From: Rhizobium etli 8C-3 | GTDB lineage: Bacteria > Pseudomonadota > Alphaproteobacteria > Rhizobiales > Rhizobiaceae | Direction of reading: 5' to 3' | Assembly (NCBI RefSeq): GCF_001908375.1 | Contig: NZ_CP017241.1 | Location: 2,297,001-2,361,000, forward strand | Length of the DNA: 64,000 nucleotides | In this document: piece after piece, positions 27,510-37,071 of the stretch | Layout of the letters: every line of letters begins with the position of its first letter | How positions within the stretch are numbered: position 1 is the stretch's first letter | Translations under genes and position numbers: made by a program | The notes under the pieces: generated by a model | Told to the model about the DNA's origin: nothing | The model's database searches: none | The model's input: the letters and a program-made list of their open reading frames with translations, nothing else

Positions 27510-28364
27510 ATGCAACATGGCGCGGACTTCAGTCCGCCTTCGAGTTCCGCTTTGACCGATATCGCTCCCCAACTGCTTCTACTCCTGTGCCTTGCCGGCT
27601 TTTTTGCCGGCTTTGTCGATGCCATCGCAGGCGGCGGTGGGCTCATCACCGTCCCGGCGATGCTGATCGCAGGGATCCCGCCGCTCCAGACGCTCGGCAC
27701 GAACAAGGTGCAATCCGTTTTCGGAGCAGCGTCCGCGACGATCGCCTATGCCCGCAAGGGCCATGTGAACCTTCAAGAACAACTGCCGATGGCCATGATG
27801 GCGGCCATGGGCGGATCGCTCGGTGCAGCCCTTGCGACGATCGTGCCCGGCGATGTTCTGCGCGCCATCATGCCGGTGCTGCTTATCGCGATCGCGCTCT
27901 ATTTCGCCTTCAAGCCAAACCTGAACGACCTCGATACCCACCGCCGCGTCACGCCATTCTTATTCGGCATGACATTCGTGCCGTTGATCGGCCTTTACGA
28001 CGGGATTTTCGGTCCAGGCACGGGTTCCTTCTTCATGCTGTCCTTCGTGACGCTCGCAGGTTTCGGCATGCTGAAGGCAACTGCGCATACCAAGCTTTTG
28101 AACCTCGGCTCGAACATCGGCGCGCTCATCGTCTTCGCCTCCTTCGGCGCAACGCTGTGGACGGTGGGGCTGATGATGGGTGTCTGTCAGTTCTTCGGCG
28201 CACAGGTTGGCTCACGGCTTGCGATGCGCACCGGCGCCAAGCTCATCAAGCCGCTGCTGGTGGCGGTTTGCATCGCCTTCACGATCAAGCTTCTGTCGGA
28301 CCCGACGAACCCTCTGCGCCTCTGGAGCCTGGGGATGGCCTCCGATTACCTGCCGGGGAATTGA
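27510..28364 (+). CDS. TauE/SafE (TSUP) family membrane permease
   Basis: Inner-membrane protein of about 284 residues with roughly eight hydrophobic segments (PQLLLLLCLAGFFAGFVDAI, then AGGGGLITVPAMLIAGIPPL). The family exports or imports sulfur oxyanions or organosulfonates, and some members sit in cob clusters. The ATG at 27510 is preferred because GGAAGCAGGAA precedes it; a TTG at 27552 would give a shorter N-terminus matching homologues that begin TDIAPQ. It converges with cobO, the stops being 7 bp apart. The transported ion is unknown; cobalt is only a guess from context. Confidence 0.88.
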   Translation: MQHGADFSPPSSSALTDIAPQLLLLLCLAGFFAGFVDAIAGGGGLITVPAMLIAGIPPLQTLGTNKVQSVFGAASATIAYARKGHVNLQEQLPMAMMAAMGGSLGAALATIVPGDVLRAIMPVLLIAIALYFAFKPNLNDLDTHRRVTPFLFGMTFVPLIGLYDGIFGPGTGSFFMLSFVTLAGFGMLKATAHTKLLNLGSNIGALIVFASFGATLWTVGLMMGVCQFFGAQVGSRLAMRTGAKLIKPLLVAVCIAFTIKLLSDPTNPLRLWSLGMASDYLPGN

Positions 28365-28371
28365 TCCGCTT

Positions 28372-29004
28372 TCAGAACTCCACGCCGGGCTGCCCCTTGA
28401 TACCGGAGCGGAACGGATGCTTGATCAGCTCCATTTCCGTGACCAGATCGGCGATCTCGATCAGCTCGTCCTTGGCGTTCCGGCCCGTCAGCACGACGTG
28501 GGTCATATAGGGTTTCTCGGCAATGAGGAATGCGGCCACCTCGTTGACGTCCAGATAGTCATAACGGAGCGCGATGTTGATCTCGTCGAGCAGCACCATG
28601 GAATTGCGCTCGTCGCGGATCAGTTCCTTCGCCTTCTCCCAGGCAGCCCTCGCCGCTGCAACATCGCGCGCACGGTCCTGTGTTTCCCAGGTGAATCCCT
28701 CGCCCATCGTATGAAACTGGCAAATATCAGAGAAATGTTTCTCGATCAGGTCGCGCTCGCCGGTCCACATCGCGCCCTTGATGAACTGCACGACGGCTGA
28801 CGGTTTGCGATGGGCGATATGTCGGAAGATCATTCCGAAGGCAGCAGACGACTTGCCCTTGCCTTTTCCGGTATGAATGATGATCAGGCCTTTCTCGTCG
28901 GTCTTCGTGGCCATGATCTTGTCACGCGCGGCCTTCTTCTTGGCCATCTTTTGGGCGTGACGTGCATCGTCCTTCGCGCCGCTTTCCACTGGTTCTTCGC
29001 TCAT
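28372..29004 (-). CDS. cobO: Cob(I)yrinic acid a,c-diamide adenosyltransferase CobO
   Basis: Adenosylates the corrin cobalt with ATP; 210 residues. The variant P-loop is GKGKGKSSAAFGMIFRHIAH, and further family motifs are VQFIKGAMWTGERDL, LLDEINIALRYDYLD and VVLTGRNAKDELIEIADLVT. It overlaps cobN by four bases and is the last gene of the riboswitch-led cobPWNO operon. The charged N-terminus (DARHAQKMAKKKAARDKIMA) is normal for alphaproteobacterial CobO. Confidence 0.96.
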   Translation of the reverse strand: MSEEPVESGAKDDARHAQKMAKKKAARDKIMATKTDEKGLIIIHTGKGKGKSSAAFGMIFRHIAHRKPSAVVQFIKGAMWTGERDLIEKHFSDICQFHTMGEGFTWETQDRARDVAAARAAWEKAKELIRDERNSMVLLDEINIALRYDYLDVNEVAAFLIAEKPYMTHVVLTGRNAKDELIEIADLVTEMELIKHPFRSGIKGQPGVEF

Positions 29005-32000
29005 TGTTCTTCCCTAAGAGCTTGTGCCGTTTCCGTGCGCGGCGCCGCGAGATCGAAGCGTGCCGAATTGCTGCGTGGCGTCCAGAGCCTGCGCTCGATG
29101 GCTTCGAGCAGCCGCTCCTTCATGTCCGCAAGCGCCGCCGGGTTCTTCTTTGCCATGAAATCGCGGACTTTCGAATCGGCGACGAAGGCCTGGTAGACGG
29201 CCTCGAAGTGGTGGTTGCCGACGGCACCCGTCGTCGCTGCAAAAGCGAACAGGTAATCGACTGTGGCTGCGATCTCGAAGGCGCCTTTGTAGCCATGGCG
29301 CATGACGCCATCGATCCATTTCGGATTGACCGCGCGCCCGCGCACGACGCGGCCGATCTCCTCCTCGAGCGAGCGGATCACCGGCTTCTCCGGTCGTGAG
29401 TGATCGTTGTGATAGATCGCCGGACGTACTCCGCCCAGTTGTTCGGCTGCGGCCGCCATGCCGCCTTCGAACTGGTAGTAATCGTCGCTGTCGAGCAAGT
29501 CGTGCTCGCGGTTGTCCTGGTTCTGCACCACGGCCTGGATGGAGCGCAGGCGCTCTTCGAAGACGCCGCGTTCAGCCCTGCCTTCCTCCGCCGCGCCGTA
29601 GGCATAGCTGCCCCAGACAAGATAGGATTCCGCCAGATCGGCACGCCGTTCCCAGCCCTTTTCGTCGATCAAAGCCTGCAGGCCCGCACCATAGGCGCCG
29701 GGCTTGGACCCGAAGATGCGGTAGCCGGCGCGCTTTTGTGCGGATGCCTCATCGAGGCCGGCGGCGGCAAGGCGCGCCGTTTCGCCGCGCATGCGGGCCG
29801 CGATCGGGTTGTCGGCGGCATCTTCATTGAGGGCGCCTACAGCGCGGATTGCCCGGTCAAACAGCGTGATCTGCTCGGGAAAGGCGTCCCTGAAGAAGCC
29901 GGAGATGCGCAGCGTCACGTCGACGCGCGGGCGCTGCAGCAGTGCAGGCGGAATGATCTCGTAGCCGGTGACGCGCCGCGAGGTCATGTCCCATACCGGC
30001 TTGACGCCGATCAGCGCCAGCGCTTGGGCGATATCGTCGCCACCGGTGCGCATGTTCGACGTACCCCAGGCCGTAAGCCCGAACGAGACCGGCCAGTCAC
30101 CATGGTCTTGAACGTAGCGCCGAACGAGCAATTCGGCGGATTTTTTGCCGAGTTCGAAGGCTGCGGGCGTCGGAACGGCGCGGCTATCGACTGAGTAGAA
30201 ATTCCGCCCCGTCGGCAGCACGTCCGGCCGCCCGCGCGTCGGCGCACCGGACGGACCGGGAGCGACGAAGCGGCCGTCGAGACCGCGAAGAAGGCCCGCG
30301 ATTTCAGCCTTCCCGCAGGCGCGGATGGAAGGCTTCAGACGAGTTTCGATCTCGGTGAGGACCGATTGTGTCGCAGGCCAGTCCGTCGGGCACGGAATTC
30401 CACCAGCGACCAGTTCTGCGGCAAGCAGTTCGATGCGTTCGATGGTGTCGCCATTGGTGCGCCAGGGGGTATCGGAGGTTTCCATCAGCAGCGATGGCCG
30501 CGGGCCGAGCCAGGGCGCCGACATATCGCAATCCAAGGGATCGAAATGTCGAGAGAGGGACTTGGGGCCCTCTGTCCGACCGGAAGCCGCAGATAGGTGT
30601 TTCATAAAGGGGGGTGCCTCCGCGACGTCCGCTGCAAATGCGTCCTTCGCAATCGCCCTTTGCAAACTCTGATCCCCGTCCTCGCCCAAACTGCGCGGCA
30701 CGCGCGCCAGTGCCACCGTGAGATCGGTCAGCAACCGGCCCACCGGCGCAACGCCGAAGACATGCAGCCCATCGCGAATCTGCATTTCCTTAAGATCGCA
30801 AAGATAGGCATCGAGCTTCTTCAGCGCTTCGTCCCCACTCTCGCCTTTGGCGATCCCCGCATCCCGGTCGAGACCTATATCGGCGACGAGATCAAGGATC
30901 TGTTTGCCGAGCAGCCGGATGCGCCGCGGATCGCTGCCGGCGGCCTCGTAATATTCGTCGACCAGCGTTTCCAGGTCCTTCAGTGGGCCATAGCTTTCGG
31001 CCCGTGTCAGCGGCGGCGTAAGGTGGTCGATGATGACGGCGCTCGAGCGCCGCTTGGCCTGCGTGCCTTCCCCCGGGTCGTTTATGATGAAGGGATAAAG
31101 ATGTGGCAGCGGGCCGAGGATCGCTTCCGGATAACATTCCGAAGACAGTGCAAGCGCCTTGCCCGGTAGCCATTCCAGATTGCCGTGCTTGCCCATATGG
31201 ATCACGGCATCAGCGCCGAATTCCTCGCGGAGGAAGGCATAGAAGGCAAGATAGCCATGCGGCGGCACGAGGTCCGGCGAATGGTAGCTTTCCTTCGGAT
31301 CGATGTTGTAGCCGCGTGCAGGCTGGATGCCGACGAGGAGATGTCCAAAGCGGGTGAAAGGCAGGGCGAAACTGCCGTCCATGAAATAGGGATCGGACGC
31401 CGGATCCCCCCAGCGGAGTGTAATCTCGTCCTGAATCTTTTTCGGAAGAGATGCAAAGAAGGCCTTGTATCCACTCAAGGAAAGCGTCTCGCGGATCACC
31501 TTGCCATCATGTCCGGAATTCGTCGGCCCCTCGGCTAGGTGCCTCATCAGCGCATCACCATCGGCCGGGAAACCGGAAACAGCGTAACCCGAATCCCGCA
31601 TTGCCTTGAGCACCTCGATGGTGCTTGCTGGTGTATCGAGGCCGACGCCATTGCCGAGGCGTCCATCACGGTTCGGGTAGTTTGCAAGCACCAGTGCGAT
31701 CCGCCGGCCCGCAACCTGCCTGTTTCGGAGGCGCGCCCAGTTGGCAGCGAGTTTCGCCGTGTAGCGCATGCGTTCAGTATCGGGCTCGCTGGCGACTATG
31801 TTGGCCTCGACGGCCGCGTCGTAACGGGCGGCGGACTTGAACGAGACAGCCCGCGCCAGAACGCGGCCATCGACCTCTGGCAGCGCGACGTTCATGCCGA
31901 GATCGCGGGCGGAAAGGCCTTGGGACGACGAGGCCCACGCCTCCTTGGATGTGGCCGAGAAAATCGCCTGAAGAACAACGGCGCCGTTTGATTCAAGCAC

Positions 32001-32867
32001 GCTCGGCGCTCGATCGGCGCCGGGCGCAGACACGGCAAAGCCGGTAGCGTTGATCACGACATCGGGCGGCGCCTCTGCAAAGACACGCTCTAGAATGCCG
32101 ATAGATAGCGGATCCTTGAGACTATAGGCGAAAACCGGCAAAGGGCGCAGTCCTTCCGCCGCCAGCGCTTCTATGAGCGCTTCGACGGGCGCCGTTTCGC
32201 CGCTTTGCACGAGCGCACGGTAGAAGCTGATGGCGACGATCGGTTTGAATCCGGCCTCTTTTTTCGAGTCTTGGATACCGGGCGCGGAAAAGATTTTCCA
32301 TTCCTCAACTCCAATCACGCCTCGACCCGGCCACCAGATGCCCGCCTTCATCAGTGGCGCGGCTGCGCCCGGCTTCTCGCCGCCGGAAAGCATCGCCGTC
32401 GCGTAATCGAGAAAACTTCGCGAATTCCCCTCGCCGCCTTCGATCAGATAGCCCCAGAGCGCGTTGAGATCGTCAAGCGGCACGTTCGAAAATGGCGTCA
32501 ATCCGGCATCCGGCTTCGAATCCCCAGGCAGGACCGCAATCAACGCACCATGCCGCGCCGCGCAGGCATGCAGCGCCTCCAGCGCGTAGTGGAAGTAGCT
32601 CGCGCCGCCAAGCGCCCGGACGATGATAAGCTTTGCGCAGCTTGCCGTGCGCTCGATATAGGCATCGACGGACATTGGGTGCTTGAGGCTCATCAGGCTG
32701 GCGAGCCGGAGCGTGAAGGACCTTGAGCCTTGCGCGTGAGCTGCGGCGATCGCCGCAAGCTCGGTATCCGCCGCAGACAGGAACAGGATGTCGGCCGGCG
32801 ATTGGCCGAGGTCGATCGCCTCGTCGCCGTCGCTGATCGTTCCCCTCTGGGCAAGCAGCAGATGCAT
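29001..32867 (-). CDS. cobN: Cobaltochelatase large subunit CobN
   Basis: Inserts Co2+ into hydrogenobyrinic acid a,c-diamide together with CobS and CobT, using ATP. The length of 1288 residues is right for CobN, a BchH/ChlH homologue. Family segments are recognisable, e.g. LVGIQPARGYNIDPKESYHS, GADAVIHMGKHGNLEWLPGK and FGLTAWGTSNMRTGGDDIAQ. The start at 32867 is 10 bp after cobW with an AAGG site. cobS and cobT are not in this window, as is usual in rhizobia. Confidence 0.97.
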   Translation of the reverse strand: MHLLLAQRGTISDGDEAIDLGQSPADILFLSAADTELAAIAAAHAQGSRSFTLRLASLMSLKHPMSVDAYIERTASCAKLIIVRALGGASYFHYALEALHACAARHGALIAVLPGDSKPDAGLTPFSNVPLDDLNALWGYLIEGGEGNSRSFLDYATAMLSGGEKPGAAAPLMKAGIWWPGRGVIGVEEWKIFSAPGIQDSKKEAGFKPIVAISFYRALVQSGETAPVEALIEALAAEGLRPLPVFAYSLKDPLSIGILERVFAEAPPDVVINATGFAVSAPGADRAPSVLESNGAVVLQAIFSATSKEAWASSSQGLSARDLGMNVALPEVDGRVLARAVSFKSAARYDAAVEANIVASEPDTERMRYTAKLAANWARLRNRQVAGRRIALVLANYPNRDGRLGNGVGLDTPASTIEVLKAMRDSGYAVSGFPADGDALMRHLAEGPTNSGHDGKVIRETLSLSGYKAFFASLPKKIQDEITLRWGDPASDPYFMDGSFALPFTRFGHLLVGIQPARGYNIDPKESYHSPDLVPPHGYLAFYAFLREEFGADAVIHMGKHGNLEWLPGKALALSSECYPEAILGPLPHLYPFIINDPGEGTQAKRRSSAVIIDHLTPPLTRAESYGPLKDLETLVDEYYEAAGSDPRRIRLLGKQILDLVADIGLDRDAGIAKGESGDEALKKLDAYLCDLKEMQIRDGLHVFGVAPVGRLLTDLTVALARVPRSLGEDGDQSLQRAIAKDAFAADVAEAPPFMKHLSAASGRTEGPKSLSRHFDPLDCDMSAPWLGPRPSLLMETSDTPWRTNGDTIERIELLAAELVAGGIPCPTDWPATQSVLTEIETRLKPSIRACGKAEIAGLLRGLDGRFVAPGPSGAPTRGRPDVLPTGRNFYSVDSRAVPTPAAFELGKKSAELLVRRYVQDHGDWPVSFGLTAWGTSNMRTGGDDIAQALALIGVKPVWDMTSRRVTGYEIIPPALLQRPRVDVTLRISGFFRDAFPEQITLFDRAIRAVGALNEDAADNPIAARMRGETARLAAAGLDEASAQKRAGYRIFGSKPGAYGAGLQALIDEKGWERRADLAESYLVWGSYAYGAAEEGRAERGVFEERLRSIQAVVQNQDNREHDLLDSDDYYQFEGGMAAAAEQLGGVRPAIYHNDHSRPEKPVIRSLEEEIGRVVRGRAVNPKWIDGVMRHGYKGAFEIAATVDYLFAFAATTGAVGNHHFEAVYQAFVADSKVRDFMAKKNPAALADMKERLLEAIERRLWTPRSNSARFDLAAPRTETAQALREEQ

Positions 32868-32876
32868 GGCCGAGCC

Positions 32877-33926
32877 TTAGACGTGTGCCTGGATGGACCT
32901 GCGGACGGTGTCCTGATCCATCTCGTGCAGGCCGATCACCACAAGCCGCGTGCCGCGCGCTTCGCCCGGCACCCAGGCGCGGTCGAAATACTGGTCGATA
33001 CGGCTGCCGACGGCCTGGACCTGCAAGCGCATCGGCTTGCCCTGGACATCGGCAAAGCCCTTGAGGCGCAGAATATCGTGCTCGGCAATCACGCCTTTCA
33101 GCTTCTCGGCGAAGCCTGCCGGATCACCGATCGGGCCGAACTCGACCACAAAACTGTCGAACTCGTCGTGATCGTGCGGCGTGCCGTCCTCATGCTCCAG
33201 CTCGTGATGGGACTTGCGGTTGCCGATGTCCTCTTCAGTACCGATGCCGAGGCCGAGCAGCACGCTTGCCGGAACCTCGCCGTTCCTCGCCTCGATCATC
33301 GCCGGCTTGCGGGCGATGCGGGAGGTCACTTCGTGGCGCACGCGACTGAGCCCTTCGCCGTCAAGGAGATCTGTCTTGTTGAGCACGATGAGATCGGCGC
33401 AGGCCAGTTGGTCCTCGAACAGTTCTTCGATCGGGCTCTCATGATCGAGCGAGACGTCGTCTGCGCGGCGCGCCTCCACCGCCTCGTGATCGTCGGCAAA
33501 ACGGCCGGCAGCGACGGCCGCGCTGTCGACGACTGTGATGACGCCATCGACGGTTACTTCGCTGCGGATATCCGGCCAGTTAAAGGCGGCAACGAGGGGC
33601 TGCGGCAGGGCAAGGCCGGAGGTTTCGATGACGATGTGGTCTGGGCGTTGCGCGCGCTCCAGAAGCTTCGCCATCGTCGGGATGAAATCGTCGGCAACGG
33701 TGCAGCAGATGCAGCCGTTGGTCAGCTCGATGATATCGTCCTCAGTGCAGTTTTCCGCGCCGCAGCCTTTCAATACATCGCCATCGACGCCGAGATCGCC
33801 GAACTCGTTGATGATCAGCGCGATCTTCTTGCCGCCGGTGTTGGAAAGCAGGTTGCGGATCATGGTAGTCTTGCCGGCGCCGAGGAAGCCGGTGATGACG
33901 GTTGCGGGGATCTTCTGCTGGCTCAT
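32877..33926 (-). CDS. cobW: CobW, G3E-family GTPase / metallochaperone
   Basis: GTPase of 349 residues proposed to deliver cobalt to the CobNST chelatase. The P-loop is TGFLGAGKTTMIRNLLSNTG, and the metal-binding CxCC motif is in NGCICCTVADD. NKTDLL matches the guanine-recognition motif. A His-rich linker (HELEHEDGTPHDHDEF) precedes the C-terminal CobW_C domain. It lies 4 bp after cobP and 9 bp before cobN. Confidence 0.96.
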   Translation of the reverse strand: MSQQKIPATVITGFLGAGKTTMIRNLLSNTGGKKIALIINEFGDLGVDGDVLKGCGAENCTEDDIIELTNGCICCTVADDFIPTMAKLLERAQRPDHIVIETSGLALPQPLVAAFNWPDIRSEVTVDGVITVVDSAAVAAGRFADDHEAVEARRADDVSLDHESPIEELFEDQLACADLIVLNKTDLLDGEGLSRVRHEVTSRIARKPAMIEARNGEVPASVLLGLGIGTEEDIGNRKSHHELEHEDGTPHDHDEFDSFVVEFGPIGDPAGFAEKLKGVIAEHDILRLKGFADVQGKPMRLQVQAVGSRIDQYFDRAWVPGEARGTRLVVIGLHEMDQDTVRRSIQAHV

Positions 33927-33930
33927 GGGT

Positions 33931-34455
33931 TCAACCCTTCATTTTCAGCGGCAAACCGGCCGCGATGAAATACACTTCCGCGGCTTGCGCCGCCATTATC
34001 TGGTGCAGCCGTCCTGCATGGTCGCGGAAATCCCGCGCCATGCGGTTTTCCGGCACGATGCCGAGGCCGACTTCATTGGAAACGACGACGAGCCGCGCTT
34101 TTGCATTGGGCAACCAAGCGGCAAGTGCTGCGAATTCCGCCGCCATGTCGCGCTCCTCCATAATCAGGTTGGTGACCCAAAGCGTCAGGCAATCAACAAG
34201 AATCGCCCGGCCCTCGCGGTCGATAATGGAAAGACGCGGGACAAGCTCCAGAGGCTCCTCATGCGTCCTCCACAATGGGCCGCGTTCGGTTTTGTGGCTC
34301 TCGATGCGCTGATGCATCTCCTCGTCCCAGGCCCGGCCCGTCGCGACGTAGTGGCGCTCAAGCCCGCTGTCGGCAATCAGCTGCTCGGCAAATCGGGACT
34401 TGCCGGAACGGGCGCCCCCCAGGACGAAGGCGGTGCCGCGTGTGGAACGGTTCAT
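33931..34455 (-). CDS. cobP: Adenosylcobinamide kinase / GDP-transferase CobP
   Basis: Bifunctional enzyme of 174 residues (CobU homologue) that phosphorylates adenosylcobinamide and adds GMP. The P-loop is [37 protein letters not shown] carries the histidine guanylylation region, and [20 protein letters not shown] is highly diagnostic. The start MNRSTRGTA at 34455 overlaps by four bases (ATGA) the stop of a small upstream reading frame. It is the first recognised gene of the cobPWNO operon below the riboswitch. Confidence 0.95.
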   Translation of the reverse strand: MNRSTRGTAFVLGGARSGKSRFAEQLIADSGLERHYVATGRAWDEEMHQRIESHKTERGPLWRTHEEPLELVPRLSIIDREGRAILVDCLTLWVTNLIMEERDMAAEFAALAAWLPNAKARLVVVSNEVGLGIVPENRMARDFRDHAGRLHQIMAAQAAEVYFIAAGLPLKMKG

Positions 34456-34679
34456 CTGGAGACCTGTGGGGTAAGGGATGGCACTGCGGAGGCATAGCGC
34501 AGCCAACCCTCGTTCCTGCGCCTGTCACAGGAGCTGAGCGCCTCCAGGTCCTTGGGCTCAGAAGATCCTTTCAACAGGACTGTTTGCGTTCCTGTGACGA
34601 CAGGAGTGCGGAAAGTCGAAAGTGCCGCATCCCTCAAAGACGCCGCGAAATACGGCATGGAATTCCATCGTTGAGCCAT
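34452..34679 (-). CDS. Small unknown protein between B12 riboswitch and cobP
   Basis: Frame of 75 residues starting [20 protein letters not shown] and ending [11 protein letters not shown]. Three things support translation: a GGAGG site 5 bp before the ATG, a position just below the riboswitch where the regulated ribosome site is expected, and a four-base overlap of its stop with the cobP ATG. No domain, signal peptide or membrane segment is recognised. It could be a leader peptide through which the riboswitch controls cobP by translational coupling, or a small protein of its own. It may also be chance. Confidence 0.5.
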   Translation of the reverse strand: MAQRWNSMPYFAASLRDAALSTFRTPVVTGTQTVLLKGSSEPKDLEALSSCDRRRNEGWLRYASAVPSLTPQVSR

Positions 34680-34739
34680 GACAACCTCCGTGCTGGCAGC
34701 GGGGAACAATGCCCCAGAATGAGCTCTTCGCCCGGCACG

Positions 34740-35090
34740 CATGGCAGGTCTCCTGGCTCGCGGGTGTCGGCCGACAGGGCGACCACCTAAGGTCGCCCTG
34801 ACCGCGCCAGCGGATCTGCCTCGCCTTCCCGGTTGCGATCTTGTGAAAAGGCGGACGATTCGTAGAAATGGAGGCGTCCTGCCCCGGCTGATCACAATGC
34901 ATTTCCAGTGGCTTTTCCGGCGCCGCAGCCGCTTCACCTGCTCCGCAACATGCAAAACAGCCGTGACCCGACCCGACGCCGGATGGAAGACCCTGACCGC
35001 TCTACAGTCGCGGGGTCGGCTGTGATGAAGACGCCCGGCGTGGGTCCGTCCCTTCACATTCCCTTTTCATCCGGAACAGCATCTGCAGCC
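34740..35090 (-). promoter_or_regulatory. Cobalamin (AdoCbl) riboswitch of the cobPWNO operon
   Basis: Read on the minus strand, the conserved elements occur in the right order: GGGAATGTGAAGGGAC near 35062, GACCCCGCGACTGTAGAGCG at 35017-34998, AAAAGCCACTGG near 34905, CCGGGAAGGCGAGGC, and the B12 box AGCCAGGAGACCTGCC at 34758-34743. Just after the box, CGTGCCGG can pair (one mismatch) with CCAGCACG next to the GGAGG site of the small frame at 34679, which suggests control of translation initiation by coenzyme B12. The 5' limit is approximate. Confidence 0.92.
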
Positions 35091-35280
35091 CCGGAACCAT
35101 CCGTAAGAATATTCATCGTTAGGCAAGCCGCCTTCCGAAGTCAATTGTGCCCACTCAAATGAAACCCGCGGCAAACAGCTTGCAATTCTCGGTCCGTTTC
35201 GCGCCGGGCTTTCGCCACATTTCGGGAGCAAGCGCCCGTATAGCCCTTGACGCTGTTGGCCGCCATCTAGTTCTTTGCAC

Positions 35281-37071
35281 ATGCTCACGAAATCGAATTT
35301 CCCGCGCCTCTACCGGCTCTACCGCCTGCTCGACGCCGGGAGGCTCCGTGCGCTTGCCCGCCGCAGTGAAATGGGCATGGTCTTCGCCGGCATCGCCGTC
35401 GGCGTGACGTCGGGCCTGGCTGTCACCGGCATGAGCCTTGTCTCGCGCGAACTGCATCGCTTGATCTTCGGTATCAGCGACATCGAACGGCTGAGCTCAT
35501 CGCAGACAAACGACAAATTCCTGCTCCTGATGGCGCCGGTCTGCGGCGGGGTTCTGCTCGGCCTTCTGTTTTTCATTCTCGCGCGAACCCGCAAGAAGCC
35601 TATGGTCGATCCCATCGAAGCCAACGCTTTGCATGGCGGACGGCTGTCGCTGACAGATAGCATCATCGTCGCCGTACAGAATCTGGTTTCGAACGGCTTC
35701 GGCGCCTCCGTCGGCTTGGAGGCCGGCTACGTTCAGCTCGCGGCGGGTATCGCCTCCAAACTCGGGCTGAAGCTTCAGCTCCGCCGTGCCGATCTGCGCG
35801 TCCTTGTCGGCTGCGGCGCGGCGGGAGCGATTGCCGCGGCCTTCAACGCACCACTGACAGGCGCGTTTTATGCATTCGAGCTCATCATCGGCACCTACAC
35901 GATCGTTTCACTGACGCCGGTCGTCGTTTCCGCCCTCGTATCGACGCTCGTCGCGCGCCTGCTGGCGGGAAGCGATTTCATGATCGATGTCGGTGAATTC
36001 GGCACGGTGGTTCCGGCTGATTATATCCCTGCCCTGTTGCTTGGCGCCTTCTGCGCCGGCGTCGGCATCCTGATCATGCAGGGCGTGGCCTTCATCGAGG
36101 AGATGGCGCGTAAAAGTTCCGTTCCGACGCCGCTTCGCCCGGCGCTCGGCGGCATCGTCGTCGGCCTTCTGGCGATGATTACACCGCAGGTGCTTTCAGC
36201 GGGCCACGGCGCGCTGCATCTGAACCTTGGCCGTGATGTTGCCGTCCCGATCCTGGTCGGCCTTCTCCTACTGAAGTCCTTCGCATCGGCGATCTCCATC
36301 GGTTCCGGCTTCAGGGGCGGCCTCTTCTTCGCCTCGCTCTTCATGGGCGCGCTGCTCGGCAAGCTTTTCGCCTATTGTGCCCCCTATTTCGCCCATGCGA
36401 CGCTGACGCCCGTGATCTATGCCGTGGTCGGCATGAGTTCGCTCGCCGTTGCGGTCATCGGAGGGCCGCTGACGATGACTTTCCTGGCGCTCGAAATAAC
36501 CGGGGACTTTCCAATCACCGCGCTGGTACTTGCAGCCGTCATCACCTCGTCGCTCGTCGTTCGCAACACGTTCGGTTACTCTTTCGCGACATGGCGTTTC
36601 CATCTTCGTGGCGAAAGCATCCGCAGCGCCCATGATGTCGGCTGGATCCGCAATCTGACGGTCGACAAGCTGATGCGCTCGGACGTGAAAACGGCGAAGG
36701 CCAGCATCACGATTGAAGATTTCAAGAAGGCCTTCCCGATCGGATCGAGGCAGCGCGTCATCCTCGTCGACGACTCCGACAAATATGCCGGCATCGTGCT
36801 CGTTCCGGAAATCTACGCGAGCCCGGTCGACACCTACGACGAGGGCAAGGATCTGAAGGATTTCATTCGCTACCGGAACGACTTCCTGCAGCCACAGATG
36901 AACGCAAAGCAGGCGGCGGCGATCTTCGACAAGACGGAGAGCGAGGCCCTCGCCGTGCTCAACAATCTGATCGAGCGCCGCGTCGTCGGCCAGCTCAGCG
37001 AAAGCTATACGCTTCGCCGCTACAGCGAAGAGCTCGACCGCAGACGACGCGAGGTATCCGGCGAAATCTAG
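35281..37071 (+). CDS. ClC-family chloride channel/transporter with C-terminal cytoplasmic domain
   Basis: Membrane protein of 596 residues. The ClC core shows NGFGASVGLEAGYVQLAAGI (variant of the GREGP filter motif), GCGAAGAIAAAFNAPLTGAF, and IGSGFRGGLFFASLFMGALL (GxFxP-like). About 150 C-terminal residues follow the last membrane helix (VDKLMRSDVKTAKASITIED, then IGSRQRVILVDDSDKYAG) and resemble a CBS-type regulatory domain. The ATG at 35281 has no strong ribosome site. Its stop overlaps the cobQ stop by three bases on the opposite strand. Exchanger or channel cannot be told from sequence alone. Confidence 0.92.
   Translation: MLTKSNFPRLYRLYRLLDAGRLRALARRSEMGMVFAGIAVGVTSGLAVTGMSLVSRELHRLIFGISDIERLSSSQTNDKFLLLMAPVCGGVLLGLLFFILARTRKKPMVDPIEANALHGGRLSLTDSIIVAVQNLVSNGFGASVGLEAGYVQLAAGIASKLGLKLQLRRADLRVLVGCGAAGAIAAAFNAPLTGAFYAFELIIGTYTIVSLTPVVVSALVSTLVARLLAGSDFMIDVGEFGTVVPADYIPALLLGAFCAGVGILIMQGVAFIEEMARKSSVPTPLRPALGGIVVGLLAMITPQVLSAGHGALHLNLGRDVAVPILVGLLLLKSFASAISIGSGFRGGLFFASLFMGALLGKLFAYCAPYFAHATLTPVIYAVVGMSSLAVAVIGGPLTMTFLALEITGDFPITALVLAAVITSSLVVRNTFGYSFATWRFHLRGESIRSAHDVGWIRNLTVDKLMRSDVKTAKASITIEDFKKAFPIGSRQRVILVDDSDKYAGIVLVPEIYASPVDTYDEGKDLKDFIRYRNDFLQPQMNAKQAAAIFDKTESEALAVLNNLIERRVVGQLSESYTLRRYSEELDRRRREVSGEI

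Noticed and set aside
34452..35057. 201-residue minus-strand frame covering the riboswitch
   Set aside because: Its first two thirds coincide with conserved riboswitch elements; only the part from 34679 has its own start signal and was kept as a small ORF.
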